From JAGLTA01 sp023142625 (GTDB taxonomy: Bacteria > Patescibacteriota > Patescibacteriia > JAACEG01), in contig DAOWHA010000035.1 in the NCBI GenBank assembly GCA_030641665.1, positions 1 to 24,086 of the forward strand: DNA of 24,086 bases. The letters run 5' to 3'. The notes under the pieces were generated by a model. It was not told the origin of the DNA. It saw only the letters and a program-made list of their open reading frames with translations, and made no database searches. The translations under genes were made by a program, and so were the position numbers. Below, piece by piece: positions 1-7,446 of the stretch. Positions within the stretch are counted from its first letter, which is position 1. Every line of letters begins with the position of its first letter.

Positions 1-856
1 CAAAACTGTATAACAACAATCCTAGTGCCAAAAATTTATTCTTTTTAAATTTTTTTTGCAAATAACCATAAAAAATTTCGAAAAGAAATAAAAAGAGGAA
101 AAAAGAACTTCCAGCTAGCCCTATAAAAAAATTATTGAAATTTAAAGATTTCATATATAATATGATAATCATAAATTTTGAATGATCAATAATAGCAAAA
201 AGCAAAAAAATCAACGAAAGTGTCATTAACGATTTTTTGCGGAATAATTTTTTTAAAACAGATAAAAAAAGCGTTTTTTTATGAAATAATTTTTTTAAAA
301 TAAAGTTATTATTTTTTGTAAATTTTAACATTCTAGCGCTATAAAGCGCTGTAAAAAATAAAATTATAGAGGATATAATAAAGATCATATTTATTCCATA
401 ATAGGAAGCAACAATACCAGCGATAAAAGGTCCTAAAAGACAGCCGACGCTAGACAAAGCCTCGTTTAATGAAATATTTATTCCTGTTTCATCGGATTTT
501 TTGGATTCTAAAATAGAATATTTAGATACATACCTCAAGGACGACACAATACCGTCATATATTCTAACTAAAAAAATAGATATTAAGTTAGCGGCATTCA
601 AATAAAAGATAGGCAAAAGAATATATCCAAAATATGAAAAAATCAAGATTTTTTTCTTACTTATTTTTTCTTCAAAATAACCGACAAAAACACTTAATAT
701 AGCTGAGGTTAGATATAATAATGCTAATGACGCTCCTATCTCAAAATTAGATAAACCAAGTTCCTTAAAATAGACAGGCAGAAAAACAGGGAAAGCTGTC
801 GTAGCAAGCGATATAAAAAATGAGGTAATAAGCAAATTTTTATAAATAGATTTCAT
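1..856 (-). CDS. Major facilitator superfamily transporter, N-terminal 285 residues (runs off left edge)
   Basis: I translated the minus strand from ATG at 856: 285 codons stay open to base 1, so the stop lies outside the window. Hydrophobic segments fall near residues 7-30, 40-60, 70-88, 89-105, 136-160, 158-178, 211-235 and 243-265, the spacing of a 12-helix MFS carrier. The loop after helix 2 (residues 59-72, GYFEEKISKKKILI) resembles the MFS motif A loop (GxxxDRxGRR) in degenerate form. The basic central loop (180-210) contains a 14-residue tandem duplication. It lies 55 bp downstream of the glycosyltransferase on the same strand, so it may be the last gene of the sugar operon. The substrate is unknown; drug, sugar or peptide efflux are all possible. 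Family call good, function open. Confidence 0.8.
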   Translation of the reverse strand, partial: MKSIYKNLLITSFFISLATTAFPVFLPVYFKELGLSNFEIGASLALLYLTSAILSVFVGYFEEKISKKKILIFSYFGYILLPIFYLNAANLISIFLVRIYDGIVSSLRYVSKYSILESKKSDETGINISLNEALSSVGCLLGPFIAGIVASYYGINMIFIISSIILFFTALYSARMLKFTKNNNFILKKLFHKKTLFLSVLKKLFRKKSLMTLSLIFLLFAIIDHSKFMIIILYMKSLNFNNFFIGLAGSSFFLFLFLFEIFYGYLQKKFKKNKFLALGLLLYSF

Positions 857-911
857 AGTTTATTAAAATTAGTAAAAATTTGAATTTTAATTACGCTTTT
901 AAATAGAGCGT

Positions 912-1859
912 TTAATTGTTATACACCTTTTTTCTTATTCTCCATAATTTTGCGTATTCTTTTAATAAATACTGCTCAAAAATAACAGCAAAAACAAACA
1001 TTCTAAAAGCGAACCATAAAATTTCTATTTTTTGTTTTATTGACAAGACACCCCAATATTTTATAAAAATAATATGCTTATGCAGAAATCCCCATTGCCT
1101 AATCTGCTTGCTTTTGTTTTTGCGATTAAGCGCTACTTGCAGATTTCCAAACCCTTTTGCCGATGCGGTTCGGTCATGATAAATAATCGCTTCCGCGGCT
1201 AATTTTGATTTATACCCTGCTAGCATAAGGCGATAAGCTAAGTCGCAGTCTTCTTCATACATAAACATCAGTTCGTCAAAATATTCGCTGCTGTTTTTAA
1301 TTTTTTCTAACGCTCTCACGCGATATATTGCCGCGGCTCCGCTCGGACCAATTATTTTCGCGCTATCATATTGCCCGCGATCAACTTCGCCTTGTCCGAT
1401 GTCCTTAAACCTAAGCGCGCTAATCTCTTTAATTCCACAACTGTCAATAATTTTTGTTTTTTTGTTTTGCTCAAAATTCCATCGCAATATTTTCGGGCAA
1501 ATAGAACCTAATTCTTTGTCACTATCCATTATTTTGATCATTTTTTCAATCGCGTTTGGCTCTAAAATTATATCGTTATTTATTGCTAAAAAATATTTAG
1601 CCCCCATTTCAACCGCCCTGCTAATCATTTTATTGTAAGCGCGCGCAAAACCGACATTTTTTCCTGCGCGCAAAATTTCTATTTCAGGATAGCCGCTTTT
1701 TATATATTCAATGTTTTTATCGTCGGGATTTTCATTATTATCAAATACGATAATATTGAAATCAGTAAAAGTCTGTTTTTTAAAATTTGGTAAAAAATAA
1801 GGCAGATACTTTGCCGTAGATTTGCCGTAGATTATAAAGCCGATTGCGAGTTTAATCAT
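912..1859 (-). CDS. GT2 family glycosyltransferase (rhamnosyltransferase-like)
   Basis: This 315-residue protein has a GT-A fold of the WbbL/rhamnosyltransferase type. Visible landmarks are the N-terminal nucleotide-binding strand (IGFIIYGKS, 5-13), GKNVGFARAYN (67-76), the DxD-equivalent NND (94-96), GPSGAA (171-176) before the acceptor loop, and MYEEDCDLAYRLMLAGYK (200-217), which carries the usual catalytic-base acids. A hydrophobic and basic stretch near 283-303 could hold the enzyme at the membrane. The start ATG overlaps the rmlA stop by 4 bp (ATGA), so translation is probably coupled. Since rmlA and rmlB are in the same operon, a dTDP-6-deoxyhexose such as dTDP-rhamnose is the likely donor (inference), used to build a surface glycan. 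The acceptor is unknown. Confidence 0.88.
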   Translation of the reverse strand: MIKLAIGFIIYGKSTAKYLPYFLPNFKKQTFTDFNIIVFDNNENPDDKNIEYIKSGYPEIEILRAGKNVGFARAYNKMISRAVEMGAKYFLAINNDIILEPNAIEKMIKIMDSDKELGSICPKILRWNFEQNKKTKIIDSCGIKEISALRFKDIGQGEVDRGQYDSAKIIGPSGAAAIYRVRALEKIKNSSEYFDELMFMYEEDCDLAYRLMLAGYKSKLAAEAIIYHDRTASAKGFGNLQVALNRKNKSKQIRQWGFLHKHIIFIKYWGVLSIKQKIEILWFAFRMFVFAVIFEQYLLKEYAKLWRIRKKVYNN

Positions 1860-2584
1860 ATAATCATTTTTGCCGCTAATTTCTTTTTCGCTAAAATTTG
1901 CGCTTCTAAATAACTGTCAAAAGTGCCTGCGTCTAGCCATTCGCCACCAACAATAGCCACCTCTAATTCGCTGTTTTTCAAATACCAACTATTAATGTCA
2001 GTTATCTCTATTTCGTCTCTTTCGCTCGGTTTTAAATTTTTTGCTATTTTAATAACGCGATTGTCGTAAATATAAAGCCCAGTAACGCAAAAATCGCTTT
2101 TCGGATTTTTTGGCTTTTCTTCAATGGATATCGCTTTCTGATTATCGTCAAACTCAACAATTCCGTATCGGCTCGGATCATCAAGCACTCTTTTGGCAAA
2201 GACTTTTCCTCCTGATTTAAAATTTTTGATAGCGTCAGTAAAATCATCTTCAAAAATATTATCGCCTAAAATCATAACGACATTATCATTATCAATAAAA
2301 TTTTCTCCAACAATAAAAGCGTCGGCCAGTCCGCGTGGCTCGTCTTGAATCTCATAAGTAAATCGCGCGCCGAACTCTTTGCCGCTTCCAAGAAGATTTA
2401 AAAAATGCCCAGCGTATTCAGGGGCGATAATGATCAATATATCCTTAACCCCCGCTTTAATTAAAGTATTCAGCGGATGATAGATCATCGGGCGATTATA
2501 AACAGGCAGTAATTGCTTGCTTGTAACTTTCGTGCAAGGACGAAGCCGCGTCGCGCTGCCGCCAGCTAAAATTATTCCCTTCAT
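1856..2584 (-). CDS. rmlA: Glucose-1-phosphate thymidylyltransferase, short form
   Basis: RmlA joins dTTP and glucose-1-phosphate to give dTDP-glucose, the first step to dTDP-rhamnose. Residues 8-28 carry the nucleotidyltransferase signature (GGSATRLRP, then SKQLLPV), with Ala in place of the usual second Gly of GxGTR. LGDN (106-109) supplies a metal-binding Asp, EEKP (155-158) and WLDAGT (216-221) are the sugar-phosphate and second metal motifs. At 242 residues it lacks the roughly 50-residue C-terminal extension of the E. coli type and matches the short class seen in archaea and many uncultured bacteria. It starts 13 bp after nfo ends and overlaps the glycosyltransferase start by 4 bp, so it sits inside the operon. 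General nucleotide-sugar pyrophosphorylase is the only real alternative. Confidence 0.93.
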   Translation of the reverse strand: MKGIILAGGSATRLRPCTKVTSKQLLPVYNRPMIYHPLNTLIKAGVKDILIIIAPEYAGHFLNLLGSGKEFGARFTYEIQDEPRGLADAFIVGENFIDNDNVVMILGDNIFEDDFTDAIKNFKSGGKVFAKRVLDDPSRYGIVEFDDNQKAISIEEKPKNPKSDFCVTGLYIYDNRVIKIAKNLKPSERDEIEITDINSWYLKNSELEVAIVGGEWLDAGTFDSYLEAQILAKKKLAAKMII

Positions 2585-2597
2585 AAAATTTATAGTT

Positions 2598-3431
2598 TTA
2601 TAAATTTAAAAGAATTTTTAAGTCATTTTGTGTTTTAGAATACGGGGTTTCTAAAATTTTCGGAATTTTTTCCATCCGCTTGTCGTTCATTATAATTTTA
2701 AAAGCGCTTAGCCCGATTTCCCCATTTCCTATATTTTGATGCCTGTCTATTCTGCCGCCGAGCGTTTTTTTAGAATCATTCAAATGCATAACTCGCAGAT
2801 TTTTTAATCCAAGGATTTTATCAAATTTTTTTATTGTTTGTTCAAAACTTTTTTTATCTCTAATGTCATAACCTGCGGCAAAACTATGGCAAGTATCAAA
2901 ACAGACGCCGACTCTGTTTTTATTATTTATCATTTTTATAATAAAGGCAAGATGTTCAAATTTATATCCAAGGTTAGTTCCTTGCCCCGCGGTTGTTTCT
3001 AATAAAAGCGACGGCGGATTATCAACAACCTCTTCAAATACAAAATTCAAATTTTCCGCGATTCTTTTTAGCCCGTCCTCTTCGCTGCCATTAATATATG
3101 CCCCTGGGTGCATTACTATATATTTAATTTTTAAAGCAGCGCACCTTTTAAATTCTTGGATTAAAGCAATCTTTGATAAATACTGTTTTTGTTTTTCCGG
3201 CGACGCTAAATTTATCAAGTAAGAAGTATGAGAAATTACCTCTTTTATCCCTGTCTCTTTTTTTGCCGATAAAAAATCATCAATTTCATCTTTCGCCAGC
3301 GGTTTTTCTTGCCAACCCATCGGATTTTTAGTAAAAATTTGCAGTGTATTACACCTTTGTTTTTTTGCCGTCCTAACCGCATTTCCTAATCCATTGGCAA
3401 TTGAAAAATGCGCGCCGATAATTTTATTCAT
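2598..3431 (-). CDS. nfo: Endonuclease IV (AP endonuclease)
   Basis: Endonuclease IV cuts DNA 5' of abasic sites in base excision repair using three zinc ions. The 277-residue protein is a TIM barrel of normal family length, and all nine metal ligands can be placed: H68, H108, E145 (LLETTAGQGTNLG), D179 and H182 (FDTCHSFAAGYD), H216 (HLNDSK), D229 and H231 (RIDRHQNIGNG) and E261 (ILETP). It should therefore be active. Its start overlaps the rmlB stop by 8 bp and rmlA follows 13 bp later, so this repair gene is embedded in a dTDP-sugar operon and presumably expressed with it. There is no visible functional link; compaction of unrelated genes into one transcript is the simplest reading. Confidence 0.95.
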   Translation of the reverse strand: MNKIIGAHFSIANGLGNAVRTAKKQRCNTLQIFTKNPMGWQEKPLAKDEIDDFLSAKKETGIKEVISHTSYLINLASPEKQKQYLSKIALIQEFKRCAALKIKYIVMHPGAYINGSEEDGLKRIAENLNFVFEEVVDNPPSLLLETTAGQGTNLGYKFEHLAFIIKMINNKNRVGVCFDTCHSFAAGYDIRDKKSFEQTIKKFDKILGLKNLRVMHLNDSKKTLGGRIDRHQNIGNGEIGLSAFKIIMNDKRMEKIPKILETPYSKTQNDLKILLNL

Positions 3432-4428
3432 ACTGCTTTTTATAATAATCTTTATATTCTCCCGATTTAATTTTTTTCCACCAATCAGAATTATTTTTAT
3501 ACCAGTTAATCGTTATTTTTAATCCTTCGTTAAAATTGACTCGCGGTTCCCAGCCAAACTCGTTTTTAATTTTAGAATAATCAATCGCGTATCGCAAATC
3601 GTGCCCTTTCCTGTCTTTGACATATTCAATCAACTCTTCGCTAAAATTCATCTCTGCTAAAATTTTTTCAGCAATTTCTAAATTGATTAACTCGTTCCCT
3701 CCGCCCAAGCAATATGTTTCCCCTATTTTGCCTTTCTGGATTATTAAATCAACTCCGGAGTTATGATCATCAACAAAAATCCAGTCGCGGATATTTTTTC
3801 CGTCTCCATACAGCGGAACTTTTTTGCCTTCAATCAAATTTGTGATGAATAAAGGAATTAACTTTTCAGGAAATTGATAAGGTCCATAATTATTTGAACA
3901 ATTGGAAATGGTTATCGGCAGTTTGTGTGTATGAAAATAAGCGCGAACCAAATGATCGGCGGCAGCTTTTGATGCGCTGTAAGGGCTTTGCGGGTCATAA
4001 GAAGTTTTTTCGCTGAAAGGAGCGTCTGTTAATTTAAGCGAACCAAAAACTTCGTCTGTTGAAATATGATGAAATCTTATGTTGCCGTTGTTTTTCGCCG
4101 CGTCTAATAAAACGCGCGTTCCTTCAATATTAGTTTTAATAAAATCACTGCTATTTATGATTGAGCGATCAACATGAGATTCTGCCGCAAAATGAACAAT
4201 CAAATCAACATTTTTAACTAAATCATTTATTAAATTTTTATCGCAAACATCGCCTTTAATAAATTCATAATTTTTATTATTTTCAACATCTTTTAAATTT
4301 TCCAGATTTCCCGCATAAGTCAACGCGTCTAAATTGATGATTTTATTATCAGGATATTTATCCAGCCAATATTTGATAAAATTAGATCCGATAAATCCAG
4401 CACCTCCTGTCACTAAGATTTTACTCAT
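3424..4428 (-). CDS. rmlB: dTDP-glucose 4,6-dehydratase
   Basis: RmlB converts dTDP-glucose to dTDP-4-keto-6-deoxyglucose with bound NAD. The 334-residue sequence is a complete extended short-chain dehydrogenase: the GGAGFIG dinucleotide loop (8-14), AAESHVDRSI (81-90), the catalytic triad segment STDEVFGSL (123-131, with T124, D125, E126), YSASK (Y150, K154) and NNYGPYQFPEKLIPL (179-193). It is the first intact gene of the minus-strand operon with nfo, rmlA and the glycosyltransferase. A promoter-like site and a fossil SDR start lie 45-160 bp upstream. An rmlC epimerase is not in the window; the RmlD-like gene is 2 kb upstream. Without rmlC the end product could be rhamnose (with rmlC elsewhere) or another 6-deoxyhexose. 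Confidence 0.95.
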   Translation of the reverse strand: MSKILVTGGAGFIGSNFIKYWLDKYPDNKIINLDALTYAGNLENLKDVENNKNYEFIKGDVCDKNLINDLVKNVDLIVHFAAESHVDRSIINSSDFIKTNIEGTRVLLDAAKNNGNIRFHHISTDEVFGSLKLTDAPFSEKTSYDPQSPYSASKAAADHLVRAYFHTHKLPITISNCSNNYGPYQFPEKLIPLFITNLIEGKKVPLYGDGKNIRDWIFVDDHNSGVDLIIQKGKIGETYCLGGGNELINLEIAEKILAEMNFSEELIEYVKDRKGHDLRYAIDYSKIKNEFGWEPRVNFNEGLKITINWYKNNSDWWKKIKSGEYKDYYKKQYE

Positions 4429-4472
4429 ATATTATTTATAATTAAGATAGATAATGTAATTTAACAATTGGT

Positions 4473-4526
4473 TTATATGAAGAGGTGCTGGATAAACCCC
4501 GCTTCGTCCGTAATTAAAATTTTCAT
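4473..4526 (-). pseudogene. Fossil 5' end of an SDR/epimerase gene (17 codons)
   Basis: A minus-strand ATG at 4526 opens the frame MKILITDEAGFIQHLFI and then stops at 4473-4475. It reads as a decayed copy of the classic extended-SDR start MKILITGGAGFIGSHLF: two glycines of the NAD loop have become Asp and Glu (single G-to-A changes) and the next Gly-Ser has collapsed to Gln. The neighbouring rmlB begins MSKILVTGGAGFIGSNFI, so the relic is related but not a recent copy, as its codons differ. It lies 45 bp upstream of rmlB and downstream of a promoter-like site. It may be the remnant of a deleted or recombined first operon gene, or now act as an upstream ORF for rmlB. Identification rests on about 12 matching positions. 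Confidence 0.55.
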
Positions 4527-4558
4527 AAATATTACAAATTACTTAAATTTATGCATTT

Positions 4559-4587
4559 ATTATAATTCATTTTATTTTTTTAAGCAA
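4559..4587 (-). promoter_or_regulatory. Putative promoter of the rmlB-nfo-rmlA operon
   Basis: On the minus strand a perfect -10 box TATAAT (4564 to 4559) follows a weak -35 TTGCTT (4587 to 4582) with a 17-bp spacer. Transcription would begin near 4552, just upstream of the fossil SDR start and about 125 nt upstream of rmlB. It lies just after the hairpin terminator behind pyrF, as expected for a new transcription unit. The region is AT-rich, so a chance -10 is possible. Confidence 0.45.
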
Positions 4588-4635
4588 AAGAAAAACCAAC
4601 CACAATTTGTTTTTCACCTCCTTTTTTGTGGTTGG
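4586..4635 (-). terminator. Rho-independent terminator behind pyrF, with an SD motif in its loop
   Basis: The arms CCAACCACAA (4596-4605) and TTGTGGTTGG (4626-4635) form a perfect 10-bp stem, followed on the minus strand by TTTTTCTTTT. It sits 84 bp past the pyrF stop and upstream of the rmlB promoter, so it plausibly separates the two units. Unusually, the 20-nt loop carries the perfect SD sequence AAAAGGAGGTGAAAA. Confidence 0.65.
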
Positions 4636-4718
4636 CTGGTTTGAAATTTTTTTTATATTTTATTCTCTTTAAATTTCAGCCCCAACCTAAACGATCGGCG
4701 CTGGATTAAAAAATTAAT

Positions 4719-5558
4719 CTATCCGCTCTCCGCTTCAAATATTCGCATATTATCAAGTTCAGATGCTCGTTTAATTTCATCCTTTGTCCGCCGCCTGCTT
4801 TCTGCGGCAGAAATTCTTTTTTTCGGGTTACCGTTTTTCATCTGTGATCCCATTACTACATAATTCGCGCCATCAAGTAATGCTTGGGCAACTCCAGCAA
4901 CTCTAACTTGCTGACCTTTCGTCATCCACTCATCGCGAATGCCCGCCGAAATTTTTTCAAATCTTCTTTTAAATATCGGCAATTCGTTCTGCATTAGATA
5001 AGGAAGTTCTTTTGGCGAACATACCACCATATCAAATGCGAATTGAGGATCGCCATCACCGCAAACCCTTTCGTATTTCCTTTGAGCAATTCTCATATCG
5101 TGCAGAATCTTTTCCTCCGGGAAAAGACCATATTGCTCAAGGCAGTCTTGCTCTGAATTGTCAGTCAAAAAACTGACTAAGGCGATTTTTACATCTGGCA
5201 GAACCTTGCGAAGTTCTAGATAGCCCTTGCCCGACAGACTTGATCGCACAGTAAGTATTTTTTGCTGAAAGGAAGCAAAATGAGTCGCAATGTTTTTTAA
5301 GGTGCCACTTGTATCAGCCAGTTTTAAATCAAGAAATATTCCGATGTTTTGATGTTGGTTGTGCCTTTTTATAATTTTCCAGAGTTTCCAAATCCATTTT
5401 GGTCCGCTGAATTGCGGCAAAAATACGGCATCATTGATTTTTACAAAAGATAAAAGTTCAACAATGCCAAGATTTAGAAAATCACTCTCTACTTCTTTTA
5501 ATAAATCGTCCGCGTCTTGAAATCCATCATACGGTAAAATAACTGGGTTTCTCCTCAT
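4719..5558 (-). CDS. pyrF: Orotidine 5'-phosphate decarboxylase-like protein
   Basis: OMP decarboxylase makes UMP, the last step of de novo pyrimidine synthesis. The 279-residue protein shows the family DxKxxD motif (FLDLKLADTSGT; D77, K79, D82), an earlier FVK strand (K40) and the C-terminal GIRDEW...QQVRVAGVAQALLDGANYVVMG block (206-237). Two oddities: the phosphate-gripping Arg expected right after the last Gly (VVGRP in typical enzymes) is Ser238, and a charged tail (residues 245-279, AAESRRRTKDEIKRA and on) follows the barrel. It could therefore be a divergent OMPDC or another member of that decarboxylase suprafamily. The start is set by GGAGAAAAAGATG, one of the few good SD sites here. 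No other pyrimidine gene is nearby. Codons are less AT-biased than in the neighbours. Confidence 0.75.
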   Translation of the reverse strand: MRRNPVILPYDGFQDADDLLKEVESDFLNLGIVELLSFVKINDAVFLPQFSGPKWIWKLWKIIKRHNQHQNIGIFLDLKLADTSGTLKNIATHFASFQQKILTVRSSLSGKGYLELRKVLPDVKIALVSFLTDNSEQDCLEQYGLFPEEKILHDMRIAQRKYERVCGDGDPQFAFDMVVCSPKELPYLMQNELPIFKRRFEKISAGIRDEWMTKGQQVRVAGVAQALLDGANYVVMGSQMKNGNPKKRISAAESRRRTKDEIKRASELDNMRIFEAESG

Positions 5559-5635
5559 CTTTTTCTCCTTTTCAAAAATTTAATTGTTTAATAATACTTA
5601 TAACTTCAATCAAGTTACAATTTTTACAAGTTTTA

Positions 5636-5652
5636 TTTTCACCTCCTTTTTT
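5636..5652 (-). promoter_or_regulatory. Orphan perfect SD motif in the pyrF leader
   Basis: The minus strand carries an A-run leading into AAGGAGGTGAAAA, the full anti-SD complement, 78 bp before the pyrF start, which has its own SD. The same 17 bases recur exactly at 4611-4627 behind pyrF. Downstream of it a TTG at good spacing is followed at once by TAA, and a GTG inside the SD would give only a 10-codon frame. It may serve a leader peptide or start-stop element; no long ORF uses it. Confidence 0.4.
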
Positions 5653-5727
5653 TTATTTTTTTATTTTTGACAACTTTTAAAAGTTAAAAAAATTGTATAT
5701 TTCAAAGAGCAGAATAAAAGAGCAAAA

Positions 5728-5758
5728 TAATAAAAATCCAAAGAAAACCTCCTTGGAT
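5728..5758 (-). terminator. Rho-independent terminator behind the HIT gene
   Basis: On the minus strand ATCCAAGGA pairs with the TCTTTGGAT side (5736-5758, including one G-T pair), followed by TTTTTATTATTTT. It lies 86 bp past the HIT stop and ends that transcript before the pyrF leader. Confidence 0.6.
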
Positions 5759-5843
5759 CGTTTTAGAAATAATATATTAAATTTTCCGTTATGTCAAGAT
5801 TTATAATAAAAAAGTCGTTCCACCCAAGCTTTTTTCATAAATT

Positions 5844-6248
5844 TTATAAATTATTTTTTATCTTTTTCGCGATTTTTTCTGCTTCTCTTTTGCTATATTT
5901 CCCTTGAGGCCATAACTTTAATCCGTCGCCAGTTTTTCTCGGAATAATATGAAAATGGAGATGCGGAATAATTTGTCCCGCAATTGGATCATTATTTAAC
6001 TGTAAATTATATCCAGCAACGCCCAATCCTTGCTTTAGCGCCTTGCCGATTTTTTTAACCGCTTTAATTAGACTGCATAACTCATTTTCTGGAATTTTTT
6101 CAATATTTGTATAATGTTTTTTAGGAATTATTAAAGCATGCCCGCCGTTTACAGGCATAATATCCAAAAACGCCAAGACATTTTTATTTTCGTAGATTTT
6201 ATAACAAGGCAGCGCGCCTTTAATAATTTTGCAAAAAATACAGTCCAT
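5844..6248 (-). CDS. HIT family nucleotide hydrolase (HinT-like)
   Basis: HIT proteins hydrolyse AMP-linked substrates such as adenosine phosphoramidates and aminoacyl-adenylates. The 134-residue protein has the full histidine triad HLHFHII (96-102; H96, H98, H100), with H98 the expected nucleophile, the N-terminal zinc pair CIFC (C3, C6), the DIMPVNGGHALIIPKKHY block (29-46) and NLQLNND (81-87) for ribose contact. Its length matches HinT/PKCI orthologues, with a short basic tail (KYSKREAEKIAKKIKNN). It is the last gene before a terminator. Repeat copy 1 separates it from the upstream RmlD-like gene. The cellular substrate cannot be told from sequence. Confidence 0.93.
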   Translation of the reverse strand: MDCIFCKIIKGALPCYKIYENKNVLAFLDIMPVNGGHALIIPKKHYTNIEKIPENELCSLIKAVKKIGKALKQGLGVAGYNLQLNNDPIAGQIIPHLHFHIIPRKTGDGLKLWPQGKYSKREAEKIAKKIKNNL

Positions 6249-6275
6249 AAGTTAAAATTACTCTGAATTACGAAA

Positions 6276-6422
6276 TGTCTTTGCGAGGAGGCGATAGTTG
6301 ACGCGGCAATCTCATTACTGGAAGAAACAATTTATGGATTAATTATAAGTCTGTTCCTGTTAGTAATGGGATTGCTTCGTCGCACCTCACTCGTTTCACT
6401 CGTTCAGCTCATCGCAAAGACA
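6276..6422. repeat. Interspersed inverted repeat, copy 1
   Basis: The left arm begins TGTCTTTGCGAGGAGGCGAT and reaches CAATCTCATTAC; the right arm runs AGTAATGGGATTGCTTCGTC to ATCGCAAAGACA. The arms are inverted and complementary around a roughly 45-bp AT-rich centre, so the element can fold into a long imperfect hairpin. The left arm shows a change of GACGAAGC to GACGCGGC. It fills the gap between the RmlD-like gene and the HIT gene and contains no gene. Confidence 0.9.
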
Positions 6423-6447
6423 GAGGATTAAAGAAAGTAAAAATTAA

Positions 6448-7395
6448 TTATTCCACAAGATTTTTCCAAGTGTCATTAACCTTTGTCCTTGTTTTTGAAA
6501 ATTTAGCGGTTTTCTCCAGCTCTTGCTTTAAAAATTTTTTGTCCGCCTTTTTAATATTTTCGCCCAGCAATTTGATTATTTCTTTCAGCCGCTCTTTATA
6601 CGGTTTTACTTCAATGCCCATATTTTTTAATTTATCAACATTCAAGATAGTGTCAACTCTGCGGTTAGGCGTAATTTTATCAAGTTCCTGTTTTGTAATT
6701 TTATTTATTTCAAGATTTGGCAAAACATATTTTTTCAGCATCAGTCCGATCTGATAAGGCGTTGTCCATCCCTGATTTGCCGCATGCAAAATTCCTATCG
6801 GCTTTACTTTTAAAATTTTTAGAGTCCAGTCCATTAAGTCTTCTAAAACCGTTCCAGCGTTCGGAGTGTCCACAAAATTTACAAAAGTCAGAAGTTTCAT
6901 CAGCATATTTTTATGGCTCACTTGCGACGAAATAGGCTGGCGCGGACGGAGGATAAGAAATCTGAAATTTTTTGATTTATTAGATTGAATCAGCTGCTCC
7001 GCCCAGATTTTTGTCCAAGAATAAAATGCGGCTGGCGACGGCTTGCTGTTTTCGCTTTTTTCGTCATTTTCGTCTTTGCTTTCAAAAATGCATCCGCTTG
7101 AAAAATGAATAAAATAGATTTTTTTATCGTCGCATACCTGCGCGATATTATCAGCGCCTAAAACATTAACGCTAAACGCCTCCAGTCTGTTTTTTCCGCA
7201 CCATTCCAAATTTGTTTTAGCGGCTGTATTGATAACAACGGTCGGATTATATTTTTGAATAGTTTTTTGAACCTGCTCAATGTCGGTTATATCCGCTTGC
7301 GTAATTTTAGATTGAATACCCTGCTTGGAAAAATAGGAATTGTAAAAATTGCCGATTTGCCCATTGCCGAAAATAAGTATTTTGTTTTTTGCCAT
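6448..7395 (-). CDS. RmlD-like NAD(P)-dependent sugar-nucleotide reductase
   Basis: This 315-residue extended SDR most resembles dTDP-4-dehydrorhamnose reductase (RmlD), which makes dTDP-rhamnose. It has an N-terminal Rossmann loop GNGQIG (10-15), VVINTAAKTNLEWC (53-66), the serine segment HFSSGCIF (97-104) and the catalytic Tyr-Lys pair YSWTK (Y125, K129). The middle part (LRPRQPISSQVSHKNMLMKLL, 149 onward) and the LHAANQGWTTPYQIG segment fit the RmlD substrate domain. The C-terminus is longer and more basic than usual (about residues 270-315). It is not in the rmlB operon but lies only 2 kb upstream on the same strand. It may complete the pathway or act on a different keto-sugar. Confidence 0.75.
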   Translation of the reverse strand: MAKNKILIFGNGQIGNFYNSYFSKQGIQSKITQADITDIEQVQKTIQKYNPTVVINTAAKTNLEWCGKNRLEAFSVNVLGADNIAQVCDDKKIYFIHFSSGCIFESKDENDEKSENSKPSPAAFYSWTKIWAEQLIQSNKSKNFRFLILRPRQPISSQVSHKNMLMKLLTFVNFVDTPNAGTVLEDLMDWTLKILKVKPIGILHAANQGWTTPYQIGLMLKKYVLPNLEINKITKQELDKITPNRRVDTILNVDKLKNMGIEVKPYKERLKEIIKLLGENIKKADKKFLKQELEKTAKFSKTRTKVNDTWKNLVE

Positions 7396-7446
7396 AAAAT
7401 TTAATTATTTAATTATTTAATTTACAAATTGCGATTTTTTTTATAC

